Below the pieces are notes generated by a model. The model was not told the origin of the DNA, ran no database searches, and saw nothing but the letters and a program-made list of their open reading frames with translations. The position numbers were made by a program, and so were the translations under genes. Positions 16,574-25,772 of a DNA stretch of 64,000 bases are shown one piece after another. How positions within the stretch are numbered: position 1 is the first letter of the stretch; each line of letters opens with the position of its first letter. Origin of the DNA: an uncultured Lachnospiraceae bacterium (lineage in GTDB: Bacteria > Bacillota > Clostridia > Lachnospirales > Lachnospiraceae); contig CAJTUA010000011.1 in NCBI GenBank assembly GCA_910579615.1, positions 62,001-126,000 of the forward strand, in the 5' to 3' direction.

Positions 16574-17749
16574 TCAGCCCTCGTTTTTCAAAATCTCCAG
16601 GTTTTTCTGTATCAGTTCGCAGCGCTGCTTTACGCAGTCCACGGAGCGTTCCGGGTCCTTTGGTGTGTTAAATACATAGTCCACCAATTTCTCCACCGTC
16701 GTTTCCGCCACATGAAGCCTTGTGTCCGAGGAAGCATAGTAAATATAAACCTCTCCGCTCTCCCGGGCAACCGCGCCGTTGGTAAAGACCACATTCGACA
16801 CATCGCCGACACGCTCTGCGCCCTTTGGCCCAATCAAAAGCCCGGACGGCTCCGCAATTACCTTCCACGGCTCCTTCAAATCGGTCGCAAACGCGTAGAT
16901 GACATAGCGCAGCCCGGCAGCGGTATTGCGCACGCCGTGCGCGATGTGAATCCAGCCGCGTTCCGTCTTGATTGGCACCGCACCCGCACCGTTTTTCGCC
17001 TCGGTAATTGTGTGGTACTTGCGGCGGCTCGTAATAATCTCCTCATCAATCACGGCGTGGGTGATGTCCTCACACAGCCCAAACCCAACACCGCCGCCTG
17101 AGCCGGTGTCAATGAAATCATCCATCGGACGGGTGTAGAAGGCATATTTCCCGCTTACAAATTCCGGGTGGAGCACCACATTGCGCTGCTGCGGGGAATT
17201 TAAGGTTTTTAGGTTCGGCAGGCGCTCCCAGGTCTTTAAGTCCTTTGTGCGCACAATGCCCGCTGCCGCCACCGCAGCCGAAAGGTCATTCACGCCCGTA
17301 TCCTTGCTCTCCGAACAGAAGACACCGTAAATATAGCCGTCCTCATGCTTTGTCAGGCGCATATCGTATACATTGGTTTCCTCCGGGCAGGTATCCGGCA
17401 GCTGCACCGGATAATCCCAGAAGCGAAATCCGTCCACCGGGCTGGAACTTTCCGCCACAGCAAAGAAGGATTTGCGGTCGGCTCCCTCCACGCGCGCCAC
17501 CAGATAATATTTCCCGTCAAGCTCGATTGCGCCGGAATTAAATGCGGCATTGATGCCAAGGCGTTCCATGAAATATGGGTTTGTGTTCACATCAAGGTCA
17601 TATTTCCAGAACAGCGGAATATGCTCCCTCGTTAAGACCGGGTCGCGGAAACGGTCGTAAATGCCGTTGTAATCGTCGGTTTTCTCATTTTTTCTTGCAA
17701 GCAGGCGGTTGTATTTCGCCAGTTCAACGTAATATTGGTTATGTAACAT
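16574..17749 (-). CDS. GH130 phosphorylase, mannosylglucose phosphorylase type (GH130_1)
   Basis: A 391-residue cytoplasmic enzyme. Length and motifs fit GH130 subfamily 1, which phosphorolyses 4-O-beta-D-mannosyl-D-glucose to mannose-1-phosphate and glucose. Recognisable parts are FRDPVLTREHIPLFWKYDLD, the substrate-region AFNSGAIELDGKYYLVARVEG, NVYDMRLTKHEDGYIYGVF and the basic, phosphate-facing HPEFVSGKYAFYTRP. It follows the 2-epimerase by 101 nt, the order seen in mannan pathways where the epimerase makes mannosylglucose. GAGAGG precedes the ATG. The subfamily assignment is from resemblance, not alignment; the closely related mannooligosaccharide phosphorylases are usually shorter, as is the paralogue at 20496. 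Confidence 0.88.
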   Translation of the reverse strand: MLHNQYYVELAKYNRLLARKNEKTDDYNGIYDRFRDPVLTREHIPLFWKYDLDVNTNPYFMERLGINAAFNSGAIELDGKYYLVARVEGADRKSFFAVAESSSPVDGFRFWDYPVQLPDTCPEETNVYDMRLTKHEDGYIYGVFCSESKDTGVNDLSAAVAAAGIVRTKDLKTWERLPNLKTLNSPQQRNVVLHPEFVSGKYAFYTRPMDDFIDTGSGGGVGFGLCEDITHAVIDEEIITSRRKYHTITEAKNGAGAVPIKTERGWIHIAHGVRNTAAGLRYVIYAFATDLKEPWKVIAEPSGLLIGPKGAERVGDVSNVVFTNGAVARESGEVYIYYASSDTRLHVAETTVEKLVDYVFNTPKDPERSVDCVKQRCELIQKNLEILKNEG

Positions 17750-17850
17750 GGATGTTTACCTCTCTTCTTTTTTCTGCTTTCCAGTTTTCAAATTGCGGAT
17801 TCATTTTGGCTGATTCACTTTTTTGGGTCTGTTTACTGTTTTGGGCTTAC

Positions 17851-19032
17851 TCATTGTGCAGGCATTTGGTTGCGCTTTATCAGTTCCATGCACATTCTTC
17901 CGTTGTGGTACGGGCATTTCCACGGCTCGACGATTGGTTTTTTGCTTGTCGGCTCCCCGTTCTCATCCAGTTCCCAGTACCACTCCGAACCCTCGCGGTG
18001 GTCTACCAGCTTTTCCATGATATAGCCGAAAATATCCTCGCTCGCCGCAAGGTATTCCTTATGCTCCGGCGTTTTCTGGAATCCATTGTAAAAGCCAACC
18101 ACGGCCTCCGCCTGCACCCACCAGATGCGGGAGGTATTGTCCACGCCGCGCTCACACTCGTTTAAAAGGGAATGCCCCACATAGGCACGCTCGTAAATGC
18201 GCGCGGTAAGCGCCTGTGTAATCGGCGAGAGTTTTTTGGTATACTCCGCATCGCCAAGCACCTCAAGCCCGCGGTCAACGAGCCACGCCGTCTCAATGTC
18301 ATGTCCGTAGGAATGCAAATCAATGATGCTGTTCATCCCGCGGTCAAAAAACACCTCCTGCCGGCGCTTTTTAGGATTATAAATCTTGTCCGCAATGGTG
18401 TCCATCATAAAGCGCAGGCGCTTTCCTGCAAGCTCATATTTCGCGACACGGTAAACCTCCGTGTAGGCTTCAAAAACATGCAGCAGCGTGTTCATTGTCT
18501 TCTCGGCAATCACGCCGTTTTCGGATAGCTTATCATTTTCCACCGGGGAAAAACTGCGGTCAAACGCCTCAAGATATCCAATTTCGTCCGTGCATTTTGT
18601 TTCGATGATGTCCATCAGCGCATATGCCTGCTTTAGTGCTTCCTTTTTCCCTGTCGCATCGTAGTAGGAAGCCAGGGCGTAAACCGCAAATGCCTGATTG
18701 TAGGTGTGCTTTGTCGTATCCGCCGGGCTCCCGTCAAAATGGATGGACCAGTAAATACCGCCATATTCCGGGTCAATGCAGTGCTCTGTCATAAACTGAT
18801 AGGCGTGGTCAGCGTATGCAAGGAGCGAGGAATCCCCAAGAACCATCGCCGCGTTGGAGAAAAACCAGAGGATGCGGCTGTTCAAAATGCAGCCCTTGAT
18901 TGCTTTTTCGTCCACATTTAAGTCAAAATCCATATATCCGTAAAATCCGCCGTTCTTCTCATCCTTTAATTTTTCCCAGAACGGCAGCAGTTTTGTGCGC
19001 AGATGCTCCTTAGCGCGCTTGTACATTTCCAT
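17851..19032 (-). CDS. AGE-family cellobiose/mannobiose 2-epimerase
   Basis: A 393-residue (alpha/alpha)6-barrel enzyme of the N-acylglucosamine 2-epimerase family. It should epimerise the reducing-end sugar at C2, turning beta-1,4-mannobiose into mannosylglucose in the cytoplasm. Family features: LPFWEKLKDEKNGGFYGYMDFDL at the N-terminus, the RILWFFSNAA helix, SYGHDIETAWL with a candidate catalytic His, and WWVQAEAVVGFYNGFQ, then EWYWELDENGEP near the C-terminus. GGAGG lies 10 nt before the ATG. It sits between the CE17-like esterase and the mannosylglucose phosphorylase, which supports the mannobiose role. Confidence 0.92.
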   Translation of the reverse strand: MEMYKRAKEHLRTKLLPFWEKLKDEKNGGFYGYMDFDLNVDEKAIKGCILNSRILWFFSNAAMVLGDSSLLAYADHAYQFMTEHCIDPEYGGIYWSIHFDGSPADTTKHTYNQAFAVYALASYYDATGKKEALKQAYALMDIIETKCTDEIGYLEAFDRSFSPVENDKLSENGVIAEKTMNTLLHVFEAYTEVYRVAKYELAGKRLRFMMDTIADKIYNPKKRRQEVFFDRGMNSIIDLHSYGHDIETAWLVDRGLEVLGDAEYTKKLSPITQALTARIYERAYVGHSLLNECERGVDNTSRIWWVQAEAVVGFYNGFQKTPEHKEYLAASEDIFGYIMEKLVDHREGSEWYWELDENGEPTSKKPIVEPWKCPYHNGRMCMELIKRNQMPAQ

Positions 19033-19145
19033 GTGTCGTAAACCTCCTGATGGTATAATTTAATCCTATGATTCCCGTGCGTACCGCGAGTGAGCCCGCG
19101 ATACCATGCCGGCGGATGGTTTTCATGCCGCTATCCTTTTCCCAC

Positions 19146-20351
19146 TCACACCGTAATTACCGAAATCAGATAAAAGTCATTTTCCGGCTGTTCCGGCTTT
19201 TCTGCCACGGTGATGCGAAGTGTATGCTTCCCGCGCGGCAGCCACATTGCAATGTCTTTTAAGTAGCAGCAATCCCCCCAGGTCTCATCAAAATTCGCAT
19301 CAAGCAGAACGGCATGCTCCTCATCCCCGTCAACTACCGCCTTTGCAATCGGCGCAGGCTGTTTGATGGTGCGGCAGAACTGCACGGAAATGCAGGATAC
19401 CGCATCGAGGGTGATTTCAAAAAAGCTTCCCTCTTCCACCGCCCGCCAGCCATTCTTGAATACATCGGCAACGCCATATTCCTGCGGGCGGGAATCTGCT
19501 GTAAAACCGCTTGTATGCAGCTGTGCGCCCACAGGATTCCCTCCCGCGAAATCTGGATTCTGGTAGCGCACGGAGCTTATGAAGCGGTTTTTTGTCACCG
19601 TTTGTTCCAGCACGGTGTAAATATCCTGTGAGAACGGAACATTCTGTGTAGGCAAGCCATCCTCCATCAAAGAAGAATTCTGCGATACCGCGTGGAAAAT
19701 CTTTTCCAAAAGATTGCAAATCACATCCGCCACCATCTTATGCCCTTCATCATTCGGGTGAAGATTGTCCGGCGTAATCCTTTCGGCTTTTAGTCTCCCC
19801 GCGGCAATCTCCCCGTAGATGGATGCCTTCATTGTAACGATTGGCAAATCGTATGCGCGCCCAATCTCGTTGTGAACCTCCTCGGCATTCACCCCGTCAT
19901 TGTACTGTACATTGTTGAACATAAAAAGCGCGGGGCTAACATGCGTCGATGCCGATTCCGCTGTCAGGATTTTTCGCACAACCCCCTCAAAGGTCTCCTG
20001 AAAAAATTCATTGTTCGTGTCATTGACAGAATATTCCAGAAAAACAAGATCCGGTTCATGGCGCAGCAAATCACTCTCCACGCGCGCCGCCCCGAACTGC
20101 GAGGTCGTTGCCCCGATGCCTGCGTTGATATATTCCCACTGTGCGTCTGCAAAGCGCTCCTTCAGCCAGGAATACACCAGATACGCATAGCACCTCTGCG
20201 GTGTGCTTGCAAGCGAGCCCTGTGTGATGGAACCGCCAAGGAAACCAACCTTCAGACGTTCCCCCTGTTCTGCACGGGCAAGCAGCTTTCCAAAGCGGTA
20301 GAGATTCCCCCCATTTACAATCCCCCGGTCACATATTTCCTGCCAATCCAT
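19146..20351 (-). CDS. CE17-like acetylesterase (SGNH domain plus CBM35-like domain)
   Basis: A 401-residue protein without a signal peptide, so cytoplasmic. The SGNH domain has GGSITQGS (Ser nucleophile) near residue 40, NAGIGATTSQFG, FLEYSVNDTNNE and the Asp/His block DNLHPNDEGH near residue 200. Residues about 265-401 form a beta-sandwich (VADVFKNGW, GDCCYLKDIAMWLPRGKHTL). The same order, SGNH then CBM35-like domain, is known for the mannooligosaccharide acetylesterase CE17 of Roseburia intestinalis. It probably deacetylates imported mannooligosaccharides before the phosphorylases act. It resembles the second half of the lipoprotein at 7642. Confidence 0.85.
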   Translation of the reverse strand: MDWQEICDRGIVNGGNLYRFGKLLARAEQGERLKVGFLGGSITQGSLASTPQRCYAYLVYSWLKERFADAQWEYINAGIGATTSQFGAARVESDLLRHEPDLVFLEYSVNDTNNEFFQETFEGVVRKILTAESASTHVSPALFMFNNVQYNDGVNAEEVHNEIGRAYDLPIVTMKASIYGEIAAGRLKAERITPDNLHPNDEGHKMVADVICNLLEKIFHAVSQNSSLMEDGLPTQNVPFSQDIYTVLEQTVTKNRFISSVRYQNPDFAGGNPVGAQLHTSGFTADSRPQEYGVADVFKNGWRAVEEGSFFEITLDAVSCISVQFCRTIKQPAPIAKAVVDGDEEHAVLLDANFDETWGDCCYLKDIAMWLPRGKHTLRITVAEKPEQPENDFYLISVITV

Positions 20352-20495
20352 AAAAAGTCCCCCTTCTCGTGTTTTTAGGCAAACCCAAAAGCCCGGAAAA
20401 AATCAGAAAAAGGGCTCCTGCAAAATGAATGCCCCATCTTACAAGACCCCCTTCTCTGTTATTTTCCGGGTAAAGCGTTTTTTGCACCGGATTCC

Positions 20496-21518
20496 TTAGA
20501 TAATCCCGATTGTGCCATCATCCCCGTTCTCCGTATGATGTTCCTTAATGTAGGTCACAATCTCATCCACCGTCGTGAATGCAAGACCGACATAGCTGTC
20601 CGCCGCACCGTAGTAAATTGCAATCTTTCCGCTCTGTGCGTCCGTGAGCGCTGCGCAAGGGAATACGACATTCTGCACAAAACCAGTTTCCTCGTACCAT
20701 TTCTCCGGCGTCAGGATGAAATCCTTTGTGCGGTATTTTACAATGGACGGATTGTCAATATCAAGCAGCGCCGCGCCCATGCTGTAGACATAGCCGTTGC
20801 AGGTGCCGGTTACGCCATGGTAGAACAAAAGCCAGCCTTCGCTCGTTTCAATCGGAGCTGCGCCGCCGCCGATTTTCAGGCTCTGCCACCACTGGTTGTA
20901 ACCGCGCGTCATCACATGCTTGTGCTTGCCCCAGTATACAAGATCCGGGCTCTCGCTGACAAAAATATCGCCGAACGGCGTGTGGCCGGAATCACTTGGC
21001 CTTGAGAGCAGCACGAAATTGCCGTTAATCTTGCGCGGGAAAAGCACGCCGTTGCGGTTGAACGGAATGAACGGGTTGTCAAGGCGCGTAAAGGTCTTAA
21101 AATCCGTTGTCTTTGCAAGTCCGAGCGCCGCACCGTAAAAATCGGTGCACCAGATGATATAGTAGGTATCTTCCACCTTCACCAGACGCGGGTCATACGC
21201 ATAGCGCGGCATGTACGGCTCACCCTTCTCATTTACCAGCTTGATTTTCTCGGTCTCAAACTCCCAGTGGATTGCGTCCTTGCTGCGCCCAAGATACAAA
21301 TGCGGCACGCCGTCATTCTGCTCTGCGCGGAATACACCGATGAATGCACCCTCAAACGGCACAACGGCGCTGTTAAAAATCCTGGCAACCCCCGGAATCG
21401 GATTGCGGTTTACAATCGGGTTCTCACTGTAGCGCCATACTGGTCCTACATAGCCCTCCGGCTTGTCCTGCCAAGGAATGTTTGGAAGGTTCTCCGTCAA
21501 CATTGTTACATTACTCAT
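20496..21518 (-). CDS. GH130 beta-1,4-mannooligosaccharide phosphorylase type (GH130_2)
   Basis: A 340-residue cytoplasmic enzyme expected to release mannose-1-phosphate from the non-reducing end of beta-1,4-mannooligosaccharides. Visible family parts: ENPIVNRNPIPGVARIFNSA, GAFIGVFRAEQNDGVPHLYLGRS, the acid region AYDPRLVKVEDTYYIIWCTD, the basic RKINGNFVLLSRPSDSGHTPFG and GGAAPIETSEGWLLFYHGV. It is the first gene of the cytoplasmic mannan operon (this gene, then CE17-like, epimerase, GH130_1), with a clear promoter and TGCA-word clusters upstream. GAAAGGGG lies 8 nt before the ATG. Subfamily 2 is inferred from length and the paired epimerase. Confidence 0.9.
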   Translation of the reverse strand: MSNVTMLTENLPNIPWQDKPEGYVGPVWRYSENPIVNRNPIPGVARIFNSAVVPFEGAFIGVFRAEQNDGVPHLYLGRSKDAIHWEFETEKIKLVNEKGEPYMPRYAYDPRLVKVEDTYYIIWCTDFYGAALGLAKTTDFKTFTRLDNPFIPFNRNGVLFPRKINGNFVLLSRPSDSGHTPFGDIFVSESPDLVYWGKHKHVMTRGYNQWWQSLKIGGGAAPIETSEGWLLFYHGVTGTCNGYVYSMGAALLDIDNPSIVKYRTKDFILTPEKWYEETGFVQNVVFPCAALTDAQSGKIAIYYGAADSYVGLAFTTVDEIVTYIKEHHTENGDDGTIGII

Positions 21519-21559
21519 TTTTGCTACCCCTTTCTTTGCGTTTCGCAGTTTATTGATAT

Positions 21560-21594
21560 TGCATTATGGTGCAATTTCATTTTTAATGCACCAT
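21560..21594. promoter_or_regulatory. Candidate operator in the GH130_2 leader
   Basis: TGCA occurs at 21560 and 21570 (10 bp apart) and again at 21587. ATGGTGCA (21566-21573) and TGCACCAT (21587-21594) are perfect inverted 8-bp arms around a 13-bp spacer. They lie between the predicted RNA start and the ATG, a position where a bound repressor would block transcription. Confidence 0.45.
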
Positions 21595-21626
21595 TATTTT
21601 AGCCATCATTTTTTCTTTGCAATGCC

Positions 21627-21655
21627 ATTATACTATAGAAATCTCGGAAATGCAA
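21627..21655 (-). promoter_or_regulatory. Sigma-A promoter of the GH130_2-esterase-epimerase-GH130_1 operon
   Basis: TTGCAT (21650-21655), 17-bp spacer, TATAAT (21627-21632) on the minus strand. The predicted RNA start is near 21620, about 100 nt before the ATG. One TGCA word overlaps the -35. Confidence 0.8.
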
Positions 21656-21664
21656 GCGTTATTT

Positions 21665-21689
21665 TGCATTATTTTGCACTATTCATGCA
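21665..21689. promoter_or_regulatory. Upstream TGCA cluster at the GH130_2 promoter
   Basis: TGCA at 21665, 21675 and 21686. The 14-mer GCATTATTTTGCAC (21666-21679) recurs exactly at 41355-41368, upstream of the lacI-type gene. It is a candidate binding site of a locus-specific regulator just upstream of the -35. No gene is seen in 21690-21850. Confidence 0.45.
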
Positions 21690-21850
21690 CTATTTTTTAA
21701 GGAATTTATCGCATCCCCGATTCATGGATTGCTTTTACTATTTTGTGTTCTCTGTTCCCAATCCCATATTGCTTTTGACGTTTTATTTCCCTTCTTTCAA
21801 AAAATTCCGCCCATTCCCCCTAATTTTCCGATAATTTCCCTTTTGAAATA

Positions 21851-21875
21851 CGGCAGGCTGCATCACAGCCTGCCG
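21851..21875 (-). terminator. Hairpin terminator after the solute-binding protein gene
   Basis: CGGCAGGCTG (21851-21860) pairs with CAGCCTGCCG (21866-21875) around a 5-nt loop, 52 nt after the stop at 21927. The minus-strand tail is TATTTCAAAA, only moderately U-rich. It separates the transporter locus from the GH130 operon. Confidence 0.6.
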
Positions 21876-21926
21876 CACTCCACCGCTGACTTTCCCGTAT
21901 CCTCCCGACAAAGTCAGGTTCATTTT

Positions 21927-23429
21927 TTATTGCATGTACAAATCAAGATAATCCTGCACAATCTGCTTTTGCTGCTCTGCAGCCTGCGCCGCGGTCAGGA
22001 CGTTCTCCGCAACAGAAGTAACCATCGCGTAGGTTGCGTTAAAATCGTTGCCAATCTTATCCCAGAGGTCGAACCAAGGGGTTGACTGACCCATCATCTT
22101 TAAGTACTCCCAGTTCCTCTCGGTCTCCATCATGTCCTCAGCCCACTCGGTATTGTCGCGGTAATCAATGTCCCCGTCATACCAGTTCGAGTATTCTTTG
22201 ATAACCTGATATACCAAATCCGGACGCTCAACGCCGGCCGGAATCATGTACCAGTTCCCTGCTACGGCAATCTGGCTGTTTGTTTCCGGGTTCCCACTCG
22301 GTCCAAGCGGCCACGGAACAACGCCAAACTCAAAACCTAAGTCAGCAGAAGAACGGTCTTTCTGAATCCATGCAGCAGAAACCCAGAATGCTGACTTGCC
22401 GTCGGAAAAATCATTGTTTGCATCCCAGTCTTCTTCGTTCCACGGCTTCGCCGTCTTGTCAACCTGATAAATCTGGTACATGAAATTGAGTACCTCGATG
22501 GTCGCCGGGGAACTTAACTGCTCCTGTGACCCTGACGCAACATGGGCGCCGTTTGACATCATAAGATAATTGAACATCGTCGTGTGCCAGCCGCAGAAAC
22601 CATACTGGTCTGCATTGCCGTCACCATCTGTATCCTTCTTGAGCAAACGCAGATATTCCGCGAACTTATCCCATGTCCACTCCCCTCTGTCGTAGAGATC
22701 CTGCGGGTTCTCAAGACCTGCCTCATCAATCAGGTCCATATTAAACCCAAGCGGGTACGCGCCGATGTCAAGCGCGGAGCCCTGGAACATATAGGTCTTA
22801 TCCTGGCCCGGAATATCAAGGTAGCGGAACACAATCTGGTCCGTGAACACATCATCATCTGGTGATGTGATATCCTCAAGTGCGGTCGCATAGCCGTTCA
22901 TAACTGCCGGCACACCGAACTGTAAGTCCGCTTCATAGATATCACAGTCCGGGGAACCTGCCATGATGGAGGTTGTGATGGACTCCATGATACCCTCCCA
23001 TGTCAGGTTTACAAATTCGAGTCTTACATTATACTTTTCCTCGATGCGGCGGACATTTGCAAGCTGCATCTCCGCTTCCTCAATATTGTTGACTTCCGGC
23101 TGGTCATAGATATCATCATGGGTACTGTCATAGTAATGGTCATACCAGGTACCAATCTGGATTGTCCTCGGCGTGCTTCCCTCCCATGGTGCAACGGATG
23201 TATCACCGTTGATGGAAGTGTTTGTGCTTCCCGGATTCTGTGGCTGGTCATCCGTGTTGCCGTCTGGATTCTGCGTCGGGGTAGTGTCACCCTTGTCTGC
23301 CGCTGCGGTCGTCGGGGTCGGGGTATTGTTCGGGGTTTCCTCCTCCTTATCGCCGCACGCAGTCATTGAAATTGCCATCGCGCCAGTCAGCACAAGTGCA
23401 GATGCTTTTTTCAGCTTGTCATTAAACAT
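21927..23429 (-). CDS. ABC transporter solute-binding lipoprotein (family 1 carbohydrate type)
   Basis: A 500-residue lipoprotein with signal peptide and lipobox SMTACG, then a Pro/Thr/Asp/Asn-rich linker to about residue 80. The mature domain is a family 1 extracellular binding protein: IQIGTWYDHYYDST, then RIEEKYNVRLEFVN, then GEWTWDKFAEYLRLLKKDTDGDGNADQYGF (Asp-rich loop, possibly calcium-binding) and a C-terminal helical lobe. It probably captures mannooligosaccharides for the permeases at 25838 and 26818. AGGAGG precedes the ATG. A full palindromic element (23448-23543) sits directly upstream of the ribosome site. No ATPase gene is nearby. Confidence 0.9.
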   Translation of the reverse strand: MFNDKLKKASALVLTGAMAISMTACGDKEEETPNNTPTPTTAAADKGDTTPTQNPDGNTDDQPQNPGSTNTSINGDTSVAPWEGSTPRTIQIGTWYDHYYDSTHDDIYDQPEVNNIEEAEMQLANVRRIEEKYNVRLEFVNLTWEGIMESITTSIMAGSPDCDIYEADLQFGVPAVMNGYATALEDITSPDDDVFTDQIVFRYLDIPGQDKTYMFQGSALDIGAYPLGFNMDLIDEAGLENPQDLYDRGEWTWDKFAEYLRLLKKDTDGDGNADQYGFCGWHTTMFNYLMMSNGAHVASGSQEQLSSPATIEVLNFMYQIYQVDKTAKPWNEEDWDANNDFSDGKSAFWVSAAWIQKDRSSADLGFEFGVVPWPLGPSGNPETNSQIAVAGNWYMIPAGVERPDLVYQVIKEYSNWYDGDIDYRDNTEWAEDMMETERNWEYLKMMGQSTPWFDLWDKIGNDFNATYAMVTSVAENVLTAAQAAEQQKQIVQDYLDLYMQ

Positions 23430-23447
23430 ATTTTACCTCCTATTTTA

Positions 23448-23543
23448 AAGTTCCGCATACACCCTGCACAGCCCTGGTCTTTTGTGGGAAAATTTCCTCT
23501 TTCGGTATTTCCCCGGGAGCTGTGCCAGGCATATGCTGTTTTC
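23448..23543 (-). repeat. Palindromic ATGCGGAAC element, full copy
   Basis: It begins AAGTTCCGCATAC on the plus strand and ends GGCATATGCTGTTTT. Outer arms CTGCACAGC / GCTGTGCCAG and inner arms GGGAAA / TTTCCC give the nested hairpin plan shared with the copies at 38091 and 41915, though the inner sequence differs. It is located in the 5' UTR of the solute-binding protein gene, adjacent to its AGGAGG. Confidence 0.75.
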
Positions 23544-23577
23544 AATTTCCGGCGTCTTTACGCCATTTTCCTTTCCA

Positions 23578-25680
23578 CTACTCTGCTAACTTCGCGATAC
23601 CGATGCCGTAAATTTCCCATGCTTCGCTGGACTCTACCTGCAGCTCGCTCATCGTCGAGAAATCATCCGTGCCAAGTGCCGCTACCATCTGGTCATAAGT
23701 AATCTGCATAATGCACTTCTTCGGGTCCATGCGGGAAACTACGTCATTGTCGCCGTTTCCGACGCGGGACCAACCATAAGGTGCACCCTCCCCCGGATTG
23801 GCTACCAGCCAGTAATTCGCACCGTTATCTTTGTAGTATACATTGATAACCGTTCCCGGAACAAGCAAGGTGTAATCAAAAGAGCCGCCATTGGCAACGC
23901 TTGACACGCCTGCCTGTGCCCAACCGCCTGCTTTTACCGAAGAATTATCAAGCATAACTTCGTCCGTAAATTTCAGCGCCTCCGGTGCATACTCGCCAAC
24001 CGTTACACTGTAAACTTCCCATTCCTGGTCGGACTCACACTCAAGCTTTGCCATTGCGGAGAAATCATCCGTACCAAGTGCCGCCACAATCTGGTCATAA
24101 GTAATCTGTGCCTGGTTGTTGTCATCATTTACCGCCGCTTCAGACTGTGCGATTCTTGTCCAGGCGTAAGGAGCTTCCATGCCGTCAATCGGTGTCGTTA
24201 CCAGCCACATGGAACCTTCGGACTTGTAATTGATTGTAACAACACAGCCTGGCTTTAAGATGCTTGGGTCAAACGTACCGCCTGCCGCAACGGAATCCAC
24301 GCCAGCCTGTCCCCAGGCGGAACCCTTTACTGCAAAGCCGTCAATTTCCACGTTATTGACGGTTGGCGGAAGAACCTTCTTCTCCTCGCCGACGGTTACC
24401 TTTGTGATTTCCAGTGCAAAACCGTAATCCGCCACACCAAGGAATTTCACATACTTAAACCAATCATCCCCAAGGTAGGAGGCAATGGTATCATAGCTGA
24501 ACTGTGCCGTTGTGCAGGAATCGTTCATCGGCAGCGGATCGATGCTGAACATCTTTGTCGGCGCGCCGTTGTCGTCTGTGCCAGAGGTAACCTCAATGAC
24601 ACCTTCCACCTTCATGTCTTCCCATTCCGGCATCGGAATCTCGGAGTTTTCCACCGCGAAATACTGACCGACAAGTTTTACATGCCTCTGCCACTCATCA
24701 AGGCTTGCAAAATCATAGTTCATGTAGATTGTCATAAGCTGTCCCGGGCCAAATACAGATACGTCAACAATATTTGCATCCTCCTGTGCCGGGTCGGTCG
24801 AGATACCGGTTGCCGGCCACCAACTACCACCGTTCTTGCCTGCCATGCCCTTAATCTCAACCTCATTCTTCACCGGAACGATATTGCTCCAGTCCTCATC
24901 GCCAAAACCATCCGGCGCATCAAATTCCGCCGCGGTATTCAGGGCAATCGCGTTGCCGTTTGCATCTTTTAATACGATATTGTCAATGTATACCGTATTG
25001 GTCGCTTCCACTTCGCCAATCGCATTGTCCGTTTCTTTTGTGACAATGATGATATTCTTTGCACCAGCCACAAAGCTCTCATCGTCCTCAAGTGTCACCG
25101 TTGTCCTCTTCGGATTCTTCACCGCCATATAAACCGACCACGGCGCTTTCTTTTCCTCATTCTTATCTCCGACATAGTAATATACATAGCCAGATGCTGC
25201 GTAGAATGTACCGTTCGGGGAAACAAGCCCCATATCCATCTCGATTGTGCGCACATCTGCTACCGCGTCACCTGCGAGGCTGGAAATGTCAATCGCAACG
25301 TAAGGGAATTTCTTTGTGTCCGGCGCAACAATCTGCAGCGCCTTGGAACCAGCGAAATCAACAACGGAAAGCTCCGTCTCCGCGCTTGTTACAAGGGATT
25401 CCTTTACTGCAACGAAGCTCATGCCGCCGTCCTCGAAATCCACCACCTTGCCTGCTTCATAGCTTTCCGCCGGTGTTGGGGTTGGTGCCTCGGTCGGCGC
25501 TGTTGACGGTTGGTCTGCTTCCTGCGTCGGAGCCGTTGTCGGCTCCGTGCCCTGTGTCGGCTGCGTTGCCGTCGTCGGCACAGGGGTCGGCGTCGGGTCA
25601 GCGTCGTTTTTGTCGCCGCAGCCGGTAATTGCCATCGACATCACCAAGCCTGCCGCCAACAATCTTTTTTTCTTAAACAT
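23578..25680 (-). CDS. Surface lipoprotein with CBM-like domain and three tandem repeat domains, no catalytic domain
   Basis: A 700-residue lipoprotein (lipobox AITGC, then a Pro/Thr/Gln-rich linker to about residue 75). Residues about 80-270 form a beta-sandwich-like CBM region (VVDFEDGGMSFVAVKES; VYIDNIVLKDANGNAIAL). Three repeats of 110-150 residues follow at about 280-445, 450-580 and 585-700. The last two share W(A/G)QAGV.SVA.GG.FD, Y.W.R and QITYDQ.VAALGTDDFS. No glycosidase or esterase motif is visible. It is encoded between permeases and the binding protein, so I infer a mannan- or oligosaccharide-capturing surface protein. AGGAGG precedes the ATG at 25680; an ATG at 25722 lacks a site. 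Confidence 0.75.
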   Translation of the reverse strand: MFKKKRLLAAGLVMSMAITGCGDKNDADPTPTPVPTTATQPTQGTEPTTAPTQEADQPSTAPTEAPTPTPAESYEAGKVVDFEDGGMSFVAVKESLVTSAETELSVVDFAGSKALQIVAPDTKKFPYVAIDISSLAGDAVADVRTIEMDMGLVSPNGTFYAASGYVYYYVGDKNEEKKAPWSVYMAVKNPKRTTVTLEDDESFVAGAKNIIIVTKETDNAIGEVEATNTVYIDNIVLKDANGNAIALNTAAEFDAPDGFGDEDWSNIVPVKNEVEIKGMAGKNGGSWWPATGISTDPAQEDANIVDVSVFGPGQLMTIYMNYDFASLDEWQRHVKLVGQYFAVENSEIPMPEWEDMKVEGVIEVTSGTDDNGAPTKMFSIDPLPMNDSCTTAQFSYDTIASYLGDDWFKYVKFLGVADYGFALEITKVTVGEEKKVLPPTVNNVEIDGFAVKGSAWGQAGVDSVAAGGTFDPSILKPGCVVTINYKSEGSMWLVTTPIDGMEAPYAWTRIAQSEAAVNDDNNQAQITYDQIVAALGTDDFSAMAKLECESDQEWEVYSVTVGEYAPEALKFTDEVMLDNSSVKAGGWAQAGVSSVANGGSFDYTLLVPGTVINVYYKDNGANYWLVANPGEGAPYGWSRVGNGDNDVVSRMDPKKCIMQITYDQMVAALGTDDFSTMSELQVESSEAWEIYGIGIAKLAE

Positions 25681-25772
25681 ACTTCTCCTCCTTAACTTGT
25701 TGAAAATATATTTTATTTCCATTACAGCATTCCTGCAATAACAGAAGCACTGCCAGTAAAAGACCGCTCCTG

